A stretch of 64,000 nucleotides of DNA, taken from positions 42,382,683 to 42,446,682 of the forward strand of contig OY288250.1 in the NCBI GenBank assembly GCA_958450325.1, written 5' to 3'. How positions within the stretch are numbered: the stretch's first letter is position 1; each line of letters starts with the position of its first letter. The notes under the pieces were generated by a model. It saw nothing but the letters and a program-made list of their open reading frames with translations. It was not told the origin of the DNA and did not search any database. Shown in pieces: positions 24,999-38,332 of the stretch. This DNA comes from Agrostemma githago. Taxonomy: Eukaryota > Streptophyta > Magnoliopsida > Caryophyllales > Caryophyllaceae. A program made the translations under genes and the position numbers.

Positions 24999-26854
24999 TG
25001 TAACACCCTCATTTACATACGAGCCTTACCAGACATTCCCAAGTAAATAAAGGCGTTACCATCTCGGTTCCCCGAGGTAGTAGCTCATTACAACACAGTA
25101 TGGAATGCCAAACCGACCACATGATTTAAACAATACAACTCATTAACTATTACAACTCTGGTTATACAACGGAAGATACACCTTCTATAAAAAGGGAATG
25201 CCTATGCATTCACCCGTACTACGTCTGGACTCATAAGTCGCGCTCACCCCAATCTCGTACATGTATCCCAGCATCCAAACACGTCATAATATACATAACC
25301 TACATTATAGACTGCTCCCCAATTGATCGTAAACGTCAATTGGATCATCACAGAAACATCAGACATACACACAAGGTCAGTTTACGATAACATTAAATAA
25401 CATTAGTACAACCAACATCCCAATCACCAGTATCAGTATCATCATCATCATCATTCCTATTATCTATCGCGACCGCAGTCACGCCCCGTCAGTCCTAGTG
25501 TGCAGACCCCTCCTAGGCTCTCCTAAGAGGAAACATCAGGGAAGGTCCCGAGATCAACCGGGCCTAGCTAGTCCTAGCTAGCTTCTCTCAATAGGCACAC
25601 AGCCAAAATTCTAATAGGCACACAGCCTCAATCTCAATAGGCACACAGCTAAAATTCCAATAGGCACACAGCCTCAATCTCAATATCATCATTATACCAT
25701 TATATATCATAGAACATGCATACATACAACGTAAACCGAGTAAGGATAACCTTACCTAGTTAGCAGGTCACCACCGCGTCCGCAATACAATTCAACACGG
25801 AAATTCAAGAAAGTCCGATCCTAATAAAATATTATATAATTAAATTAATATCGCTCCTAACGTACTTACTCATGAACTGAAACTCGACACTGACTTTGAC
25901 ATAATATATTACTATGTACTATATACTCGACACCAATTTAATCCTGACTTATTATTAAATATTATTATTATTATACTAGTACCATACTAAACCAATCTAA
26001 TAAACCTCCTCCCACAATCTCATTATACGACAAGTACTAGATCAACCTCCTCCTACTATTATTATCATTATTATATTATTATGCCATCCTCAACATACAT
26101 AGGCAAATAGGCAATCAGCAACTATGACGACATAAACACGGCCAACACGAATTGCCCACCACCGATACCAGTAGCCGACCAACACACCGCACTCTCAGTT
26201 GACGATCCCGACCACAACAACAACAACAACAACAATAAATATAGCCCGACGCAATAACAACAACCCGACACAATAATAACAACGAGCAACGACATACATA
26301 CCTCACGTCTGTTCTAGAGACAACAACCATTATGACTATAGAGAAACGTGGTGGTCGCCGGCACGACACGAAAGCCTAGGGGACAGAGATCCAGGACCGT
26401 TTACGAACCAACACAAACAAAGGAGTGGCGGTTCAAGACTTCTTCGATGACGATGTCCCGCGACAACCCGACCCTTCGTCGAAACCACTACGACAACCTG
26501 ATTGATATATCAAATATCTTTGATGATGCTAGGTTTGATGATGATGATAGAAAACAAAAGAGAAGGGTGTGCGTGAAGATGGAGATTGGTGATGGCGGTT
26601 AACTCGGTAGGGTCGAATAAAAAAAGAACTTGTGGGCTTCTGCATACGTACTACTCCACCTCCTTGGTATTATATAGTTATAATTATTATTATTATATTG
26701 TTCAACTTTATTATTATGTTATTCTTATTGACAATTACATAAAACGCTACATAATACTCGGTTTACTTGACTTGACTCGGGTTTGGCTCGACTTGACTTG
26801 GGTGTGACTCGACTTGACTTGGGTTTGACTTCCATACAAATCACGGGTATTACA
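24999..26854 (-). repeat. Element A, 5' LTR (right side)
   Basis: 1856 bp, colinear with 19329-21193. Differences are a few substitutions and changed microsatellite counts; for example, the TCA run near 25436 is shorter. It ends GGGTATTACA and is followed by the target duplication GAGGT. Confidence 0.92.
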
Positions 26855-27044
26855 GAGGTTGTAGCAATTGATAGCTTTGGAGGTTGTAGACCGTGTAGGA
26901 CCACCTAGTGCCTGATATTAATGGACTTAGTATTTTTTGATGGAAATAGGAACCCGAGTTTCGTAGGAGTCGTACTTGGAATCTCGATTTCCTTTGTGCC
27001 TTTTTCAAATTTCGAGGACGAAACTTTTTTTTAGTGGGGAGGAT

Positions 27045-29711
27045 TGTAACACCCGCAAATTTCCTAGCTTTGCTATCTGTTTCATTACGATTATATCGTA
27101 ACTACATTTTTCCCATTTCGAATTCTCTTTCATTATCGAGCCTGAAATTATTTATTTTCAAAAAATGGATGTTTAATTATTTTACTACGCGATTTCATAA
27201 ATAATTATTTTCTAATGCGTTTTTAATCCGATTTCTTCGTAAACGCTTATATTATTTTACAAACCTTCTTTTATTAACACTACATATTATTTTTATCCTA
27301 TTTGTTTTAATTCTTATCCTCGTATTTATTTTAATCGGAAACTTATCACATCGATTTGTTGCTTGTTCTTTCCATCTCAACCATCGTGTTTCCTAGTTTA
27401 GTTAAGAGTCCTTGTGACCCCATTCTTCCTATCTTTTAGCCTTCTAATTTCTTTTATATATTCTCTTTCATTCTAGTCTATTTTATTCACAAAGTCTTCT
27501 TTTCTCCTCTATTTTAAGTTAAACTTCCTCCTTTTTGTTCGTCAATCCGATCATAATTCGTCTCTAATTCTTTCCGATCTCGAGGGTAATTTAATTACTC
27601 TTATTCGTTCTTCATCTCTTTTTCTGCTTTCAATTCACTTAATGTGGTTTTAATACCATATGTTTAATTATTTCGTAGGCTATATTGCTAGATCCGACGA
27701 AGACGGTTATTTATTTGATTCGGATCTTGGTTGAGGTAACATTGACACGTTACTCGGTATTATGTGATATTATTGTTGTAGTTGCATGTATATAAATTAG
27801 ATTTTTATTAGACATTATATTTATGTCTCGTTTTTAATATCAAAATCTTTAAAATCGTAAATTTTCATATGTTTCGTTATTTTAAATCGTTTTTACGAGA
27901 TTTTATAATAAATCGTTCTTTTAATTATTAAAAAGTATTAAAAGGCCGAGACTAAAATATACAAATAATAATTAATTTCATAATTTTCGTGGTTTTTGAT
28001 ATAAAGGGTCAAATTGAAAGTTTTATTGTTTTAATAGAGTTACAACATGTTTCAGAATCTGTTAGTGTTTTTGCGTTAGTTAAAACTCAGTTTTAAAGCC
28101 TTTTATTACAAAAACATTGAAAAGAGACTACTATTTATTTTAAGTCTAATATATGCCTATTTAATTTCGTAAATTCATTCCAAGTGGTTTGGTCACAATA
28201 AATTATTTATGAACAGGTGTCAAACTAATTCGCGATTCTGTCAGTTGTGATAAGATCTAAATTGAAACATATGTTAAACTTTTTATTTAATCCTGGTAAT
28301 TTACTTACATAAACTATAAGGAGTCTAGTTAATGTTTTCAATTGGATTTTATTTAAAATCAATTTTTAAACGTGTTTTATTAAAGATATACAATCGGGTG
28401 TCTAATTCTGATAGTTTTTAAATATACGAATAAAAGCCCATGTTTTATTTGAAATTTGGATTTTCTCCAGAAATACAAGTTGCTAAGTTTCTAAAGTTTT
28501 TAACCCCACTGATCCTACGTTATTTTGATTTTTAATGATTTAATTACGAATTTTATAGTAAGACAGTGCAATTCTGGAAAATCTTTAATTTGTTATTTAA
28601 ATACCTTTAATTACTTAGACTTCAACCTTTTGATAAATAATTATGATTTTGACTTTAGTTGATTTTTAATCAAAAATTATACATTTATATAATAAATATA
28701 ATATTTACGTCTCGAGGCCTAATATTAACTATTTTATATAACTCCTATTTTGATCGATTTCTATTTATAATAATACCTACTTTTGAAAAAGTTATTATTT
28801 TAAGAAAAGTTCTATATTTATAAAGTTTCATCTTTTGAAGAACAAACTATATTTTTATTGAATTACGATAATGGCGTTGTTTTGGAGTTATGGAATAGAG
28901 GAAGTGTACGGGTAGAGTAATACAGTCTAGAGTATACGTTTTGCCATCAGCTATAAGGCTAGTGTATCCGAGCAGGATGCATTGGTTGTTGAACTGGCCA
29001 TGTTCTTGTCCAGGAGTGTATGTTCATTTTGACCTTAAGCTCGTACCTCGCATGTAAGACGCCGTCGGGTTGAACTGGGCACACTTGGTGTTCCAGGAGG
29101 GGTGTGCATATGTACTTAAGCTAGGACCTCGCATTGATAAGTCACCGTCCTATTATGGTTGAGTTGCCTAGATTAGAGATCGAAGTTTGATTTGTTTGAA
29201 CTAAGTTCTCGAAGCTAGTTTTTAGTATTCTCCTAGTGAAAGTTTATTCTGTTGCACTGATTCGTATCCATAACGCCGTTATTATTATTGATTGATATTG
29301 ACTTGGAAGTTGGCAATCATTTTAAATTATTTTACTATATCGTTTTAAACGTTTTCCATTTTGAACTATTTTGATATAATAGTAATTATGCTTTAATGTC
29401 ATGTAATATGGCTGGGAGAACGTCGTCATTACTCCCCACTGAATTGTGGCTGTCATGTTTACAACATGACAGGTTTTTGCTGCTGGATTTTGGGTGTGAG
29501 CTAGCGTGTGGCATGGATCCTTCTCTACTTCATTTATATTAATTTTTTGATTGTTAAACCCATTTGGAGAATTTTTATTTTTAGCCCTTTTGTAAGAAGT
29601 GGTTGTATTGACTGACCGTTCTTTTGTAAATTATAGAACATCAGTGTGTTTTAATCCCAAGGGTACAGTGTTTCCGCCACTGTATTGCGTTAGAATTTAT
29701 AGGGGATTACA
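27045..29711 (+). repeat. LTR6 of the array
   Basis: 2667 bp, first of the right-hand subgroup (TGAAAGTTTTATTGTTTTAA, ATTGCTAGATCCGACG). It carries a short deletion at GAAGTGGTTGTATTGAC, shared only with LTR7. Its 23-nt inverted repeat at 29450-29472 is perfect (CTGTCATGTT-TAC-AACATGACAG). Confidence 0.92.
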
Positions 29712-30805
29712 GTTGGTATCAGAGCATCGTTGCTCCCGACGCTTACACCTGATTTTAGGAAAAACACTAGTAAATGATTTGAACATTAATAAAAGATTGG
29801 TGAGAGATGGGTAGAAACAATTAAGGACTTAACTGTTAGGTTTTACATGTTCTTGTAACTCAATGATTAGCATTGAATATTTGTCTTATTTGCCCAAGAA
29901 GAAGATGCGTGGACAAGACTTGGATTTAATGCTGCGCTACATCGGAACAAGACCTTAATATTCTAGGATCATTGATTTTTTTCTTTCAGCCTCAGTTTCT
30001 TCCCAATTCTTCTGTTACAAATTCTCATCTCCATTCTTATGGTAAATCTCCGTTATATTCTTCTACTTTACCACCTTCCCTCTTGAGATTCTTTGGTATG
30101 ACCGACTCTCATCTTAGTAAACCTTGTTGGAAGTTAAAGATATTTGAGGATTAGTAACCCCTTATTACCTACGTTTGAGTATTGTGAGTTGTACCTGTTC
30201 CCTAACCTGGTAAGGGCTTTTGAGGATTGATATAATGGTATTGGTTAGTCGATGGAATTAGGATTATACCTTGAATGCTTACCTTGGGTTATAGCTTACC
30301 TGATTATATGGAATACTTGGAGTCGAATCAGTTTTGGATGGTAAGATTATATTTTATTTAGATCGTTAGCCTGAGTGTTGTGGTACTATTTCAGGTTCTC
30401 ATTAATGTTTTTAGTAATGTTTGTTGACATAGATAGATGAAGCCTTGGTTTTGGTGGATTAGATCGTGGAGTGTGATAAGGATATAACTTATGAACTTTT
30501 GAGTTGAGTGATCTAAACTTGTTTTGAGGAATTTTGGTAGCATGATTATGTGACTTTGAATCGTTTAGTGGATTCTTACCTTGTTGCTTGAGTAAGTATG
30601 TAAGACTTTGTATTCGAGGTTGTAGCAATTGATAGCTTCGGAGGTTGTAGACCGTGTAGGACCACCTAGTGCCTGATATTAATGGACTTAGTATTTTTTG
30701 ATGGAAATAGGAACCCGAGTTTCGTAGGAGTCGTACTTGGAATCTCGATTTCCTTTGTGCCTTTTTCCAGTTTCGAGGACGAAACTTTTTTTTAGTGGGG
30801 AGGAT
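29712..30805 (+). other. Internal domain between LTR6 and LTR7
   Basis: 1094 bp. It shares private variants with the next internal domain (GACTTGGATTTAATGCTGCG, TTAGTCGATGG, TATAGCTTACC, CGTTTAGTGG). The hairpin AGTTTCG-AGGA-CGAAACT is at 30769-30786, then the polypurine tract. Confidence 0.88.
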
Positions 30806-33473
30806 TGTAACACCCGCAAATTTCCTAGCTCTGCTATCTGTTTCATTACGATTATATCGTAACTACATTTTTCCCATTTCGAATTCTCTTTCATTATCGA
30901 GCCTAAAATTATTTATTTTCAAAAAATGGATGTTTAATTATTTTACTACGCGATTTCATAAATAATTATTTTCTAATGCGTTTTTAATCCGATTTCTTCG
31001 TAAACGCTTATATTATTTTACAAACCTTCTTTTATTAACACTACATATTATTTTTATCCTATTTGTTTTAATTCTTATCCTCGTATTTATTTTAATCGGA
31101 AACTTATCACATCGATTTGTTGCTTGTTCTTTCCATCTCAACCATCTTGTTTCCTAGTTGAGTTAAGAGTCCTTGTGACCCGATTATTCCTATCTTTTAG
31201 CCTTCTAATTTCTTTTATATATTCTCTTTCATTCTAGTCTATTTTATTCACAAAGTCTTCTTTTCTCCTCTATTTTAAGTTAAACTTCCTCCTTTTTGTT
31301 CGTCAATCCGATCATAATTCGTCTCTAATTCTTTCCGAGCTCGAGGGTAATTTAATTACTCTTATTCAGTCTTCATCTTTTTTCTGCTTTCTATTCACTT
31401 AATGTGGTTTTAATACCATATGTTTAATTATTTCGTAGGCTATATTGCTAGATCCGACGAAGACGGTTATTTATTTGATTCGGATCTTGGTTGAGGTAAC
31501 ATTGACACGTTACTCGGTATTATGTGATATTATTGTTGTAGTTGCATGTATAGAAATTAGATTTTTATTAGACATTATATTTATGTCTCGTTTTTAATAA
31601 CAAAATCTTTAAAATCGTAAATTTTCACATGTTTCGTTATTTTAAATCGTTTTTACGAGATTTTATAATAAATCGTTCTTTTAATTATTAAAAATTATTA
31701 AAAGGCCGAGACTAAAACATACAAATAATAATTAATTTCATAATTTTCGTGGTTTTTGATATAAAGGGTCAAATTGAAAGTTTTATTGTTTTAATAGAGT
31801 TACAACATCTTTCAGAATCTGTTAGTGTTTTTGTGTTAATTAAAACTCTGTTTTAAATCCTTTTATTACGACAACATTGAAAAGAGACTACTATTTATTT
31901 TAAGTCTAATATATGCCTATTTAATTTCGTAAATTCATTCCAAGTGGTTTGGTCACAATAAATTATTTATGAACAGGTGTCAAACTAATTCGCGATTCTG
32001 TCAGTTGTGATAAGATCTAAATTGAAACATATGTTAAACTTTTTATTTAATCCTGGTAATTTACTTACATAAACTATGAGGAGTCTAGTTAATTTTTTCA
32101 ATTGAATTTTATTTAAAATCAATTTTTAAACGTGTTTTATTAAAGATATACAATCGGGTGTCTAATTCTGATAGTTTTTAAATATACGAATAAAAGCCCA
32201 TGTTTATTTGAAATTTGGATTTTCTCCAGAAATACAAGTTGTAACTAAGTTTCTAAAGTTTTTAACCCCACTGATCCTACGTTATTTTGATTTTTAATGA
32301 TTTAATTACGGATTTTATAGTAAGACAGTGCAATTCTGGAAAATCTTTAATTTGTTATTTAAATACTTTTAATTACTTAGACTTCAACCTTTTGATAAAT
32401 AATTATTATTTTGACTTTAGTTGATTTTTAATCAAAAACTATACATTTATATAATAAATATAATGTTTACGTCTCGAGGCCTAATATTAACTATTTTATA
32501 TAACTCCTATTTTGATCGATTTCTATTTATAATAATACCTACTTTTGAAAAAGTTATTATTTTAAGAAAAGTTCTATATTTATAAAGTTTCATCTTTTGA
32601 AGAACAAACTATATTTTTATTGAATTACGATAATGGCGTTGTTTTGGAGTTATGGAATAGAGGAAGTGTACGGGTAGAGTAATACAGTCTAGAGTATACG
32701 TTTTGCCATCAGCTATAAGGCTAGTGTATCCGAGCGGGATGCTTTGGTTGTTGAACTGTGCATGTTCTTGTCCAGGAGTGTATGTTCATTTTGACCTTAA
32801 GCTCGTACCTCGCATGTAAGACGCCGTCGGGTTGAACTGGGCACACTTGGTGTTCCAGGAGGGGTGTGCATATGTACTTAAGCTAGGACCTCGCATTGAT
32901 AAGTCGCCGTCCTATTATGGTTGAGTTGCCTAGATTAGAGATCGAAGTTTGATTTGTTTGAACTAAGTTCTCGAAGCTAGTTTTTAGTATTCTCCTAGTG
33001 AAAGTCTATTCTGTTGCACTGATTCGTATCCATAACGCCGTTATTATTATTGATTGATATTGACTTGGAAGTTGGCAATCATTTTAAATTATTTTACTAT
33101 ATCGTTTTAAACGTTTTCCATTTTGAACTATTTTGATATAATAGTAATTATGCTTTAATGTCATGTAATATGGCTGGGAGAACGTCGTCGTTACTCCCTA
33201 CTGAATTGTGGCTGTTATGTTTATAACATGACAGGTTTTTGCTGCTGGATTTTGGGTGTGAGCTAGCGTGTGGCATGGATCCTTCTCTACTTCATTTATA
33301 TTAATTTTTTGATTGTTAAACCCATTTGGAGAATTTTTATTTTTAGCCCTTTTGTAAGAAGTGGTTGTATTGACTGACCGTTCTTTTGTAAATTATAGAA
33401 CATCAGTGTGTTTTAATCCCAAGGGTACAGTGTTTCCGCCACTGTATTGCGTTAGAATTTATAGGGGATTACA
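30806..33473 (+). repeat. LTR7 of the array
   Basis: 2668 bp. The body matches LTR8 almost base for base (CCCATGTTTATTTG, GATGCTTTGGTTG, AACTGTGCATG). Its 3' end matches LTR6 (GCTGGATTTTGG, GCGTGTGGC, GAAGTGGTTGTATTG). The switch lies near 33240. Confidence 0.92.
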
Positions 33474-34567
33474 GTTGGTATCAGAGCATCGTTGCTCCCG
33501 ACGCTTACACCTGATTTTAGGAAAAACACTAGTAAATGATTTGAACATTAATAAAAGATTGGTGAGAGATGGGTAGAAACAATTAAGGACTTAACTGTTA
33601 GGTTTTACATGTTCTTGTAACTCAATGATTAGCATTGAATATTTGTCTTATTTGCCCAAGAAGAAGATGCGTGGACAAGACTTGGATTTAATGCTGCGCT
33701 ACATCGGAACAAGACCTTAATATTCTAGGATCATTGATTTTTTTCTTTCAGCCTCAGTTTCTTCCCAATTCTTCTGTTACAAATTCTCATCTCCATTCTT
33801 ATGGTAAATCTCCGTTATATTCTTCTACTTTACCACCTTCCCTCTTGAGATTCTTTGGTATGACCGACTCTCATCTTAGTAAACCTTGTTGGAAGTTAAA
33901 GATATTTGAGGATTAGTAACCCCTTATTACCTACGTTTGAGTATTGTGAGTTGTACCTGTTCCCTAACCTGGTAAGGGCTTTTGAGGATTGATATAATGG
34001 TATTGGTTAGTCGATGGAATTAGGATTATACCTTGAATGCTTACCTTGGGTTATAGCTTACCTGATTATATGGAATACTTGGAGTCGAATCAGTTTTGGA
34101 TGGTAAGATTATATTTTATTTAGATCGTTAGCCTGAGTGTTGTGGTACTATTTCAGGTTCTCATTAATGTTTTTAGTAATGTTTGTTGACATAGATAGAT
34201 GAAGCCTTGGTTTTGGTGGATTAGATCGTGGAGTGTGATAAGGATATAACTTATGAACTTTTGAGTTGAGTGATCTAAACTTGTTTTGAGGAATTTTGGT
34301 AGCATGATTATGTGACTTTGAATCGTTTAGTGGATTCTTACCTTGTTGCTTGAGTAAGTATGTAAGACTTTGTATTCGAGGTTGTAGCAATTGATAGCTT
34401 CGGAGGTTGTAGACCGTGTAGGACCACCTAGTGCCTGATATTAATGGACTTAGTATTTTTTGATGGAAATAGGAACCCGAGTTTCGTAGGAGTCGTACTT
34501 GGAATCTCGATTTCCTTTGTGCCTTTTTCCAGTTTCGAGGACGAAACTTTTTTTTAGTGGGGAGGAT
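33474..34567 (+). other. Internal domain between LTR7 and LTR8
   Basis: 1094 bp, practically the same sequence as 29712-30805. Primer-binding site and polypurine tract are present. No ORF is supported. Confidence 0.88.
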
Positions 34568-37238
34568 TGTAACACCCGCAAATTTCCTAGCTCTGCTATC
34601 TGTTTCATTACGATTATATCGTAACTACATTTTTCCCATTTCGAATTCTCTTTCATTATCGAGCCTAAAATTATTTATTTTCAAAAAATGGATGTTTAAT
34701 TATTTTACTACGCGATTTCATAAATAATTATTTTCTAATGCGTTTTTAATCCGATTTCTTCGTAAACGCTTATATTATTTTACAAACCTTCTTTTATTAA
34801 CACTACATATTATTTTTATCCTATTTGTTTTAATTCTTATCCTCGTATTTATTTTAATCGGAAACTTATCACATCGATTTGTTGCTTGTTCTTTCCATCT
34901 CAACCATCTTGTTTCCTAGTTGAGTTAAGAGTCCTTGTGACCCGATTATTCCTATCTTTTAGCCTTCTAATTTCTTTTATATATTCTCTTTCATTCTAGT
35001 CTATTTTATTCACAAAGTCTTCTTTTCTCCTCTATTTTAAGTTAAACTTCCTCCTTTTTGTTCGTCAATCCGATCATAATTCGTCTCTAATTCTTTCCGA
35101 TCTCGAGGGTAATTTAATTACTCTTATTCAGTCTTCATCTTTTTTCTGCTTTCTATTCACTTAATGTGGTTTTAATACCATATGTTTAATTATTTCGTAG
35201 GCTATATTGCTAGATCCGACGAAGACGGTTATTTATTTGATTCGGATCTTGGTTGAGGTAACATTGACACGTTACTCGGTATTATGTGATATTATTGTTG
35301 TAGTTGCATGTATAGAAATTAGATTTTTATTAGACATTATATTTATGTCTCGTTTTTAATAACAAAATCTTTAAAATCGTAAATTTTCACATGTTTCGTT
35401 ATTTTAAATCGTTTTTACGAGATTTTATAATAAATCGTTCTTTTAATTATTAAAAATTATTAAAAGGCCGAGACTAAAACATACAAATAATAATTAATTT
35501 CATAATTTTCGTGGTTTTTGATATAAAGGGTCAAATTGAAAGTTTTATTGTTTTAATAGAGTTACAACATCTTTCAGAATCTGTTAGTGTTTTTGTGTTA
35601 ATTAAAACTCTGTTTTAAATCCTTTTATTACGACAACATTGAAAAGAGACTACTATTTATTTTAAGTCTAATATATGCCTATTTAATTTCGTAAATTCAT
35701 TCCAAGTGGTTTGGTCACAATAAATTATTTATGAACAGGTGTCAAACTAATTCGCGATTCTGTCAGTTGTGATAAGATCTAAATTGAAACATATGTTAAA
35801 CTTTTTATTTAATCCTGGTAATTTACTTACATAAACTATGAGGAGTCTAGTTAATTTTTTCAATTGAATTTTATTTAAAATCAATTTTTAAACGTGTTTT
35901 ATTAAAGATATACAATCGGGTGTCTAATTCTGATAGTTTTTAAATATACGAATAAAAGCCCATGTTTATTTGAAATTTGGATTTTCTCCAGAAATACAAG
36001 TTGTAACTAAGTTTCTAAAGTTTTTAACCCCACTGATCCTACGTTATTTTGATTTTTAATGATTTAATTACGGATTTTATAGTAAGACAGTGCAATTCTG
36101 GAAAATCTTTAATTTGTTATTTAAATACTTTTAATTACTTAGACTTCAACCTTTTGATAAATAATTATTATTTTGACTTTAGTTGATTTTTAATCAAAAA
36201 TTATACATTTATATAATAAATATAATGTTTACGTCTCGAGGCCTAATATTAACTATTTTATATAACTCCTATTTTGATCGATTTCTATTTATAATAATAC
36301 CTACTTTTGAAAAAGTTATTATTTTAAGAAAAGTTCTATATTTATAAAGTTTCATCTTTTGAAGAACAAACTATATTTTTATTGAATTACGATAATGGCG
36401 TTGTTTTGGAGTTATGGAATAGAGGAAGTGTACGGGTAGAGTAATACAGTCTAGAGTATACGTTTTGCCATCAGCTATAAGGCTAGTGTATCCGAGCGGG
36501 ATGCTTTGGTTGTTGAACTGTGCATGTTCTTGTCCAGGAGTGTATGTTCATTTTGACCTTAAGCTCGTACCTCGCATGTAAGACGCCGTCGGGTTGAACT
36601 GGGCACACTTGGTGTTCCAGGAGGGGTGTGCATATGTACTTAAGCTAGGACCTCGCATTGATAAGTCGCCGTCCTATTATGGTTGAGTTGCCTAGATTAG
36701 AGATCGAAGTTTGATTTGTTTGAACTAAGTTCTCGAAGCTAGTTTTTAGTATTCTCCTAGTGAAAGTCTATTCTGTTGCACTGATTCGTATCCATAACGC
36801 CGTTATTATTATTGATTGATATTGACTTGGAAGTTGGCAATCATTTTAAATTATTTTACTATATCGTTTTAAACGTTTTCCATTTTGAACTATTTTGATA
36901 TAATAGTAATTATGCTTTAATGTCATGTAATATGGCTGGGCGAACGTCGTCGTTACTCCCTACTGAATTGTGGCTGTTATGTTTATAACATGACAGGTTT
37001 TTGCTGCTGGGTTTTGGGTGTTAGCTAGCGAGTGGCATGAATCCTTCTCTACTTCATTTATATTAATTTTTGGATTGTTAAACCCATTTGGAGAATTTTT
37101 ATTTTTAGCCCTTTTGTAAGAAGTGGCATTTGTATTGACTGACCGTTCTTTTGTAAAGTATTGAACATCAGTGTGTTTTAATCCCAAGTGTACAGTGTTT
37201 CCGCCACTGTATTGCGTTAGAATTTATAAGGGATTACA
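34568..37238 (+). repeat. LTR8 of the array
   Basis: 2671 bp. The body is like LTR7, and the 3' end has its own variants (GGGCGAACG, GGGTGTTAGC, TATAAGGGATTACA) and regains GAAGTGGCATTTGTATTG. Confidence 0.92.
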
Positions 37239-38332
37239 GTTGGTATCAGAGCATCGTTGCTCCTGACGCTTACACCTGATTTTAGGAAAAACACTAGTAA
37301 ATGATTTGAACATTAATAAAAGATTGGTGAGAGATGGGTAGAAACAATTAAGGACTTAACTGTTAGGTTTTACATGTTCTTGTAACTCAATGATTAGCAT
37401 TGAATATTTGTCTTATTTGCCCAAGAAGAAGATGCGTGGACAAGACGTGGATTTAATGCTGCTCTACATCGGGACAAGACCTTAATATTCTAGGATCATT
37501 GATTTTTTTCTTTCAGGCTCAGTTTCTTCCCAATTCTTCTGTTACAAATTCTCATCTCAATTCTTATGGTAAATCTCCGTTATATTCTTCTACTTTACCA
37601 CCTTCCCTCTTGAGATTCTTTGGTATGACCGACTCTCATCTTAGTAAACCTTGTTGGAAGTTAAAGATATTTGAGGATTAGTAACCCCTTATTACCTACG
37701 TTTGAGTATTGTGAGTTGTACCTGTTCCCTAACCTGGTAAGGGCTTTTGAGGATTGATATAATGGTATTGGTTAGTTGATGGAATTAGGATTATACCTTG
37801 AATGCTTACTTTGGGTTATAGGTAACCTGATTATATGGAATACTTGGAGTCGAATCAGTTTTGGATGGTAAGATTATATTTTATTTAGATCGTTAGCCTG
37901 AGTGTTGTGGTACTATTTCAGGTTCTCATTAATGTTTTTAGTAATGTTTGTTGACATAGATAGATGAAGCCTTGGTTTTGGTGGATTAGATCGTGGAGTG
38001 TGATAAGGATATAACTTATGAACTTTTGAGTTGAGTGATCTAAACTTGTTTTGAGGAATTTTGGTAGCATGATTATGTGACTTTGAATCGTTTGGTGGAT
38101 TCTTACCTTGTTGCTTGAGTAAGTATGTAAGACTTTGTATTCGAGGTTGTAGCAATTGATAGCTTCGGAGGTTGTAGACCGTGTAGGACCACCTAGTGCC
38201 TGATATTAATGGACTTAGTATTTTTTGATGGAAATAGGAACCCGAGTTTCGTAGGAGTCGTACTTGGAATCTCGATTTCGTTTGTGCCTTTTTCCAGTTT
38301 CGAGGGCGAAACTTTTTTTTAGTGGGGAGGAT
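37239..38332 (+). other. Internal domain between LTR8 and LTR9
   Basis: 1094 bp. It lacks the private variants of the two preceding internal domains and reads like the left-hand copies at those sites (GACGTGGATTTAATGCTGCT, TTAGTTGATGG). Its hairpin loop is AGGG rather than AGGA. Confidence 0.88.

Larger units (their letters stand above)
19329..26854 (-). mobile_element. Element A: non-autonomous LTR retrotransposon (LARD-like), minus orientation
   Basis: 7526 bp bounded by TG...CA and by the 5-bp target duplication GAGGT. Long terminal repeats of 1865 and 1856 bp flank an internal region of 3805 bp with no reading frame of any retrotransposon protein. The primer-binding site read on the minus strand (TGGTATCAGAGC, 24984-24995) lies next to the right-hand LTR, so the element runs right to left. 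A purine-rich tract lies beside the left-hand LTR. The structure fits a large retrotransposon derivative moved in trans. The LTRs look almost identical by eye, so insertion was recent relative to the array. Element B (50921-58524) is a relative. Confidence 0.93.
18421..27044 (+). other. Internal domain between LTR5 and LTR6, interrupted by element A
   Basis: The domain runs 18421-19328 and resumes at 26855-27044. Element A sits between, with GAGGT (19324-19328 and 26855-26859) duplicated. Removing element A and one GAGGT restores the sequence seen in the sister units. The left part has more private changes than other copies, for example TACTTGAGTCGATTCAG near 19023. Confidence 0.92.
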
